A DNA stretch of 64,000 nt from TMED8 sp038125725 (GTDB lineage: Bacteria; Pseudomonadota; Alphaproteobacteria; Rhodospirillales; Casp-alpha2), in NCBI GenBank assembly GCA_038125725.1, contig JAYPEK010000007.1, positions 62,001-126,000 of the forward strand. Direction: 5' to 3'. The notes below the pieces were generated by a model. The model saw nothing but the letters and a program-made list of their open reading frames with translations. It made no database searches and was not told the DNA's origin. Below, one piece after another: positions 61,101-64,000 of the stretch. How positions within the stretch are numbered: position 1 is the first letter of the stretch; each line of letters starts with the position of its first letter. The translations under genes were made by a program, and so were the position numbers.

Positions 61101-63175
61101 GCAGCGAAATGCCGGCCGACGAGCTGACGCCGATCGAGGCGGCGGCGGAACTGGAACGTCTGGCGCGGGAGATCGCGGCCCACGACAAGGCCTATCATCA
61201 GCAAGACGCGCCGACCGTCACCGACGCCGAATATGACGCGCTCCGGCGCCGCAACGACGCCATTGAGGCGGCCTTTCCCGAACTCGTCCGTGCCGACAGC
61301 CCGTCCAAACGGGTGGGCGCTCAAGTGCGCGAGGGGTTTTCAAAGATCACCCATGCCCGGCCGATGCTGTCGCTCGGCAATGCCTTCGCCGACGATGACG
61401 TGGTCGGGTTCTTCGAGCGCATCCGCCGGTTCCTCAACCTGCCCGATTCCGAAACGGTGGAGTTGGTGGCGGAACCCAAGATCGACGGGCTTTCCGTGTC
61501 GCTGCGCTATGAGGGCGGCGCTCTCGTCCATGCGGCGACGCGCGGCGACGGTACCGTCGGCGAGGACGTCACCGCAAATATCCGCACCATCGGCGACATC
61601 CCGACGTCGCTTCCCGCCGACGCACCCGCCGTGGTCGAGGTGCGCGGCGAAGTTTATATGGCGAAGGCGGATTTCCTCGCTCTCAATCGCCGCCAGGAAG
61701 AGGCCGGCGCCAAGGTTTTCGCCAATCCACGCAACGCCGCCGCCGGCAGCCTGCGCCAGATCGACAGCGGCGTCACGGCCAAGCGGCCGCTGAAGTTTTT
61801 CGGCTATGCCTGGGGCGAGGTGAGCGCGCCCTTGGGCGACACCGTGACCGCGGTTCGTGAGCGTTTCGCCGCCTGGGGCTTTCAATTGAACGAACCCTCG
61901 CGACTGTGCGGGAGCGTCGATGATATTCTCGCCTACTACCACGAGGTCATCGCGCTCAGGCCCGATCTGCCGTTCGACCTGGACGGTACCGTCTACAAGG
62001 TCAACCGGTTGGATTGGCAAGACCGACTGGGCGCCGTCAGCCGCGCGCCGCGCTGGGCCATCGCGCACAAGTTCCCGGCCGAGCAGGCGGAAACGCGGCT
62101 CAACGCCATCACCATCCAGGTCGGGCGCACCGGCACGCTGACACCAGTGGCCAACCTGGAACCGGTGAACGTCGGCGGTGTCATGGTGGCGCGCGCGACC
62201 CTGCATAACGAAGACGAGATCGCCCGCAAGGACGTGCGTGAAGGCGACTGGGTGGTGATCCAGCGCGCCGGCGATGTGATCCCGCAGGTCGTCCGGGTGA
62301 TAGAGGACCGCCGCCCCGCCGACAGCCAGCCTTACGATTTTCCGACGCTCTGTCCCGAGTGCGGATCGCACGCGGTGCGAGAGGAGGGAGAGGCGGCACG
62401 GCGCTGCACCGGCGGCCTGATCTGCCCGGCGCAGGCGGTGGAACGGCTGAAGCATTTCGTCTCTCGCGATGCCTTCGACATCGAAGGCTTCGGCGGGCGC
62501 AACATCGAGGCGTTCTGGACCGATGGCCTGATCCGAACCCCGGCTGATATCTTTCGCTTGGGCGAGCACCAGGATGCCCTGGCGGAACGCGAGGGTTGGG
62601 GCGAGAAGTCGGTTGCGAATTTGTTGGATGCCCTCGATGAACGCCGCCGCATCGAGCTTCCGAGGTTCATCTATGCTCTCGGTATCCGCCAGGTGGGCCA
62701 GGCGACGGCACGCCTCCTGGCGCGCAACTACGGCGCCCTGGAGGCCGTCCTGGAGGCCATGCAAGCGGCCCAGGATTCGGAATCGGAAGCTTACCAGGCG
62801 TTGGTGGATATCGACGGTATCGGCCCCGGTGTTGCCGAGGACCTGCTCGCCTTTTTCGCCGAGCCGCATAATCTGGAAGTGATCCGTGACCTTGCCGATC
62901 TGGTCGAAGTGCTGCCGTTCGAGGCCGCCGATACCTCGTCCTCGCCGGTGGCCGGCAAGACCGTGGTGTTCACCGGCACGCTCGAAGCCATGGGCCGCAA
63001 CGAAGCGAAGGCGCGGGCCGAAACCCTGGGTGCCAAGGTGTCTGGATCGGTGTCCAAGAAGACCGATATCGTCGTTGCCGGTCCCGGCGCCGGCAGCAAG
63101 TTGAAGAAAGCGGAAGAGTTTGGCGTACAGGTGATGACCGAGCAGGAATGGCTGGATTTCATCGCTTCCGCTTGA
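61097..63175 (+). CDS. ligA: NAD-dependent DNA ligase LigA
   Basis: Essential ligase joining DNA nicks, 692 residues. An NAD-binding Ia domain, then the adenylation domain with active Lys128 in AEPKIDGLSV, RGDGTVGEDVT and VEVRGEVYM. The OB fold follows (NAITIQVGRTGTLTPVANLE). The zinc finger has four Cys (CPECG...CTGGLICP), then come helix-hairpin-helix repeats and a BRCT domain (GKTVVFTGTLEAM). The GTG at 61097 follows GGAGG at 7 nt. The ATG at 61109 is an alternative. Confidence 0.97.
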   Translation: MSSEMPADELTPIEAAAELERLAREIAAHDKAYHQQDAPTVTDAEYDALRRRNDAIEAAFPELVRADSPSKRVGAQVREGFSKITHARPMLSLGNAFADDDVVGFFERIRRFLNLPDSETVELVAEPKIDGLSVSLRYEGGALVHAATRGDGTVGEDVTANIRTIGDIPTSLPADAPAVVEVRGEVYMAKADFLALNRRQEEAGAKVFANPRNAAAGSLRQIDSGVTAKRPLKFFGYAWGEVSAPLGDTVTAVRERFAAWGFQLNEPSRLCGSVDDILAYYHEVIALRPDLPFDLDGTVYKVNRLDWQDRLGAVSRAPRWAIAHKFPAEQAETRLNAITIQVGRTGTLTPVANLEPVNVGGVMVARATLHNEDEIARKDVREGDWVVIQRAGDVIPQVVRVIEDRRPADSQPYDFPTLCPECGSHAVREEGEAARRCTGGLICPAQAVERLKHFVSRDAFDIEGFGGRNIEAFWTDGLIRTPADIFRLGEHQDALAEREGWGEKSVANLLDALDERRRIELPRFIYALGIRQVGQATARLLARNYGALEAVLEAMQAAQDSESEAYQALVDIDGIGPGVAEDLLAFFAEPHNLEVIRDLADLVEVLPFEAADTSSSPVAGKTVVFTGTLEAMGRNEAKARAETLGAKVSGSVSKKTDIVVAGPGAGSKLKKAEEFGVQVMTEQEWLDFIASA

Positions 63176-63379
63176 AAAATAACCGCCATCCGCGGCCTGA
63201 GTACAATTTTATGGTGGTAATCAAACCGGTATGATAACCTTTAAAGAGGAAGTCGGTTCGCGATGCGGACAGATGAGGGGTGCCGATCGGCCAGTGCGGG
63301 CGCAATCATGAGTGCCTGAGCACGGTTGTGCGTACAACTTATCCCATGCCAAGCGGATCGCCAGAGACGGAGGCCGGCC
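63176..63379. promoter_or_regulatory. Intergenic region with 24-bp imperfect palindrome
   Basis: A 24-bp imperfect palindrome (63216-63239, centred on ACCGGT, with two mismatched pairs) overlaps a possible -10 hexamer TATGAT (63230-63235). The palindrome would suit an operator on the promoter of the next gene. Nothing else of note is seen in the 204 bp. Confidence 0.4.
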
Positions 63380-64000
63380 ATCGCCGACAAACGTAAAATT
63401 ACTTGGTTGCCGTATCGGCACGGTCCGCAGGATGGGCAGACCGGGCGTTGGTCCATCGACGATTCGGGAACCTGGGTCAGTCCGACCGAGATCATGCCGG
63501 ACTTCGAGACCTGCCCGCCGGCGGCGCGCAAGCGCTATGACACGGTTTCGATGTTTTTCCTCGGCATGGTCAACGTGGGCGTCGGTGAGGCCCGCATTTC
63601 GGTCCGTTGGAGCGTCAACGATTTCGATTCGCGCTCGCTCGACGCGGTGATCGCCTTTCTCATGCGCCAGAGCGAACCGAAACCGGTGCTGATCGAATAC
63701 CATTTCGGCGGCTGGGAACAGCGCATGGTGGACTCTCCGCTGGAAGCGGCGGCGATCTTGGAAAACGCCAAGCAGTTGAAGCCCACGTCGCCGATCGTCA
63801 AACCCTTCGTCCGCCAGATGGACCTGGGCGAGATCGAAGCCGCACGGCCGCTGGTGCGCCGCGGTTTCCGCGCCTGGCAGGCGTCCGATGCGCGGTTCAC
63901 CATGGAACCGGAGAAGCCCTGGCGCAGTTTCCTCAAACGCACCCTGGTGTTCGACCAGGACGACCGTAACGGCCGCATGGTCTACCGCCACCTCGGGCGC
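63380..64000 (+). CDS. Unknown protein, apparent ATC start, cut by window end
   Basis: An open frame of 207 codons runs off the window. It reads ADKRKITWLPYRHGPQDGQT after the first codon, and it includes RKRYDTVSMFFLGMVNVG and EYHFGGWEQRMVDSPLEAAA. An in-frame TGA lies upstream at 63315-63317. GGAGG (63369-63373) is 6 nt before ATC at 63380, exactly where an ATG would be expected before GCC GAC AAA. Either ATC is a rare start, the base is miscalled, or initiation is at TTG 63407 or ATG 63494. I do not recognise the family and no domain can be named. Confidence 0.6.
   Translation, partial: MADKRKITWLPYRHGPQDGQTGRWSIDDSGTWVSPTEIMPDFETCPPAARKRYDTVSMFFLGMVNVGVGEARISVRWSVNDFDSRSLDAVIAFLMRQSEPKPVLIEYHFGGWEQRMVDSPLEAAAILENAKQLKPTSPIVKPFVRQMDLGEIEAARPLVRRGFRAWQASDARFTMEPEKPWRSFLKRTLVFDQDDRNGRMVYRHLGR

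Overview
The window is GC-rich, densely coded chromosomal DNA with alphaproteobacterial features and looks most like the Rhodospirillales. The evidence is a long division and cell wall (dcw) cluster running mraZ to ftsZ then lpxC, followed by bamD, recN and ligA. There is also a class A RNase P RNA, a DAP-type MurE, an FNR/FixK-type box and many catabolic CoA genes. Species cannot be named from sequence alone. No IS element, prophage, CRISPR array, tRNA or rRNA gene was seen.

Region 1-13.5 kb is catabolic and efflux territory. It holds an acyl-CoA dehydrogenase plus type III CoA-transferase pair, an alpha/beta hydrolase, a small tautomerase-like protein and a MarR-EmrA-EmrB efflux operon behind a 24-bp palindrome. 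It continues with an isopropylmalate/isocitrate dehydrogenase-like enzyme beside a class V aminotransferase, a DUF1932 oxidoreductase, an enoyl-CoA hydratase, an MFS carrier and a second acyl-CoA dehydrogenase.

Region 13.5-25 kb is mostly envelope and exported proteins: two secreted proteins of unknown role, a serine beta-lactamase-family gene broken by one in-frame TAA, a DUF4405-like membrane protein, a CorA/ZntB-type transporter and a large MscS channel. An esterase, a GST, an orphan OmpR-type regulator, a small adhesin-prefix-like protein and a TolC-type outer membrane protein follow. An orphan terminator at 22324-22357 marks an unannotated plus-strand transcript.

Region 25-37.4 kb has a TfdA-like dioxygenase and a fused hydantoinase/5-oxoprolinase with a divergent winged-helix regulator. 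Next is a chemoreceptor with a heme c motif under a near-ideal class II FNR-type promoter, broken by an amber codon. A stand-alone 35-residue gene with its own promoter and terminator follows, then a 2-hydroxyacid dehydrogenase, a PilZ protein and a tightly overlapped envelope set (BASS-like carrier, DUF3750, DjlA-like, AmpD-like amidase).

Region 37.4-63.2 kb begins with rnpB and a phased array of MraZ-type repeats. The nearly gapless dcw operon follows (mraZ, rsmH, ftsL, ftsI, murE, murF, mraY, murD, ftsW, murG, murC, murB, ddl, ftsQ, ftsA, ftsZ), then lpxC with a terminator, bamD, recN and ligA. Together these genes make lipid II, build the divisome and start lipid A synthesis. A partial unknown gene with an apparent ATC start closes the window. 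That gene and the two nonsense-interrupted genes may be real decay or sequencing errors.
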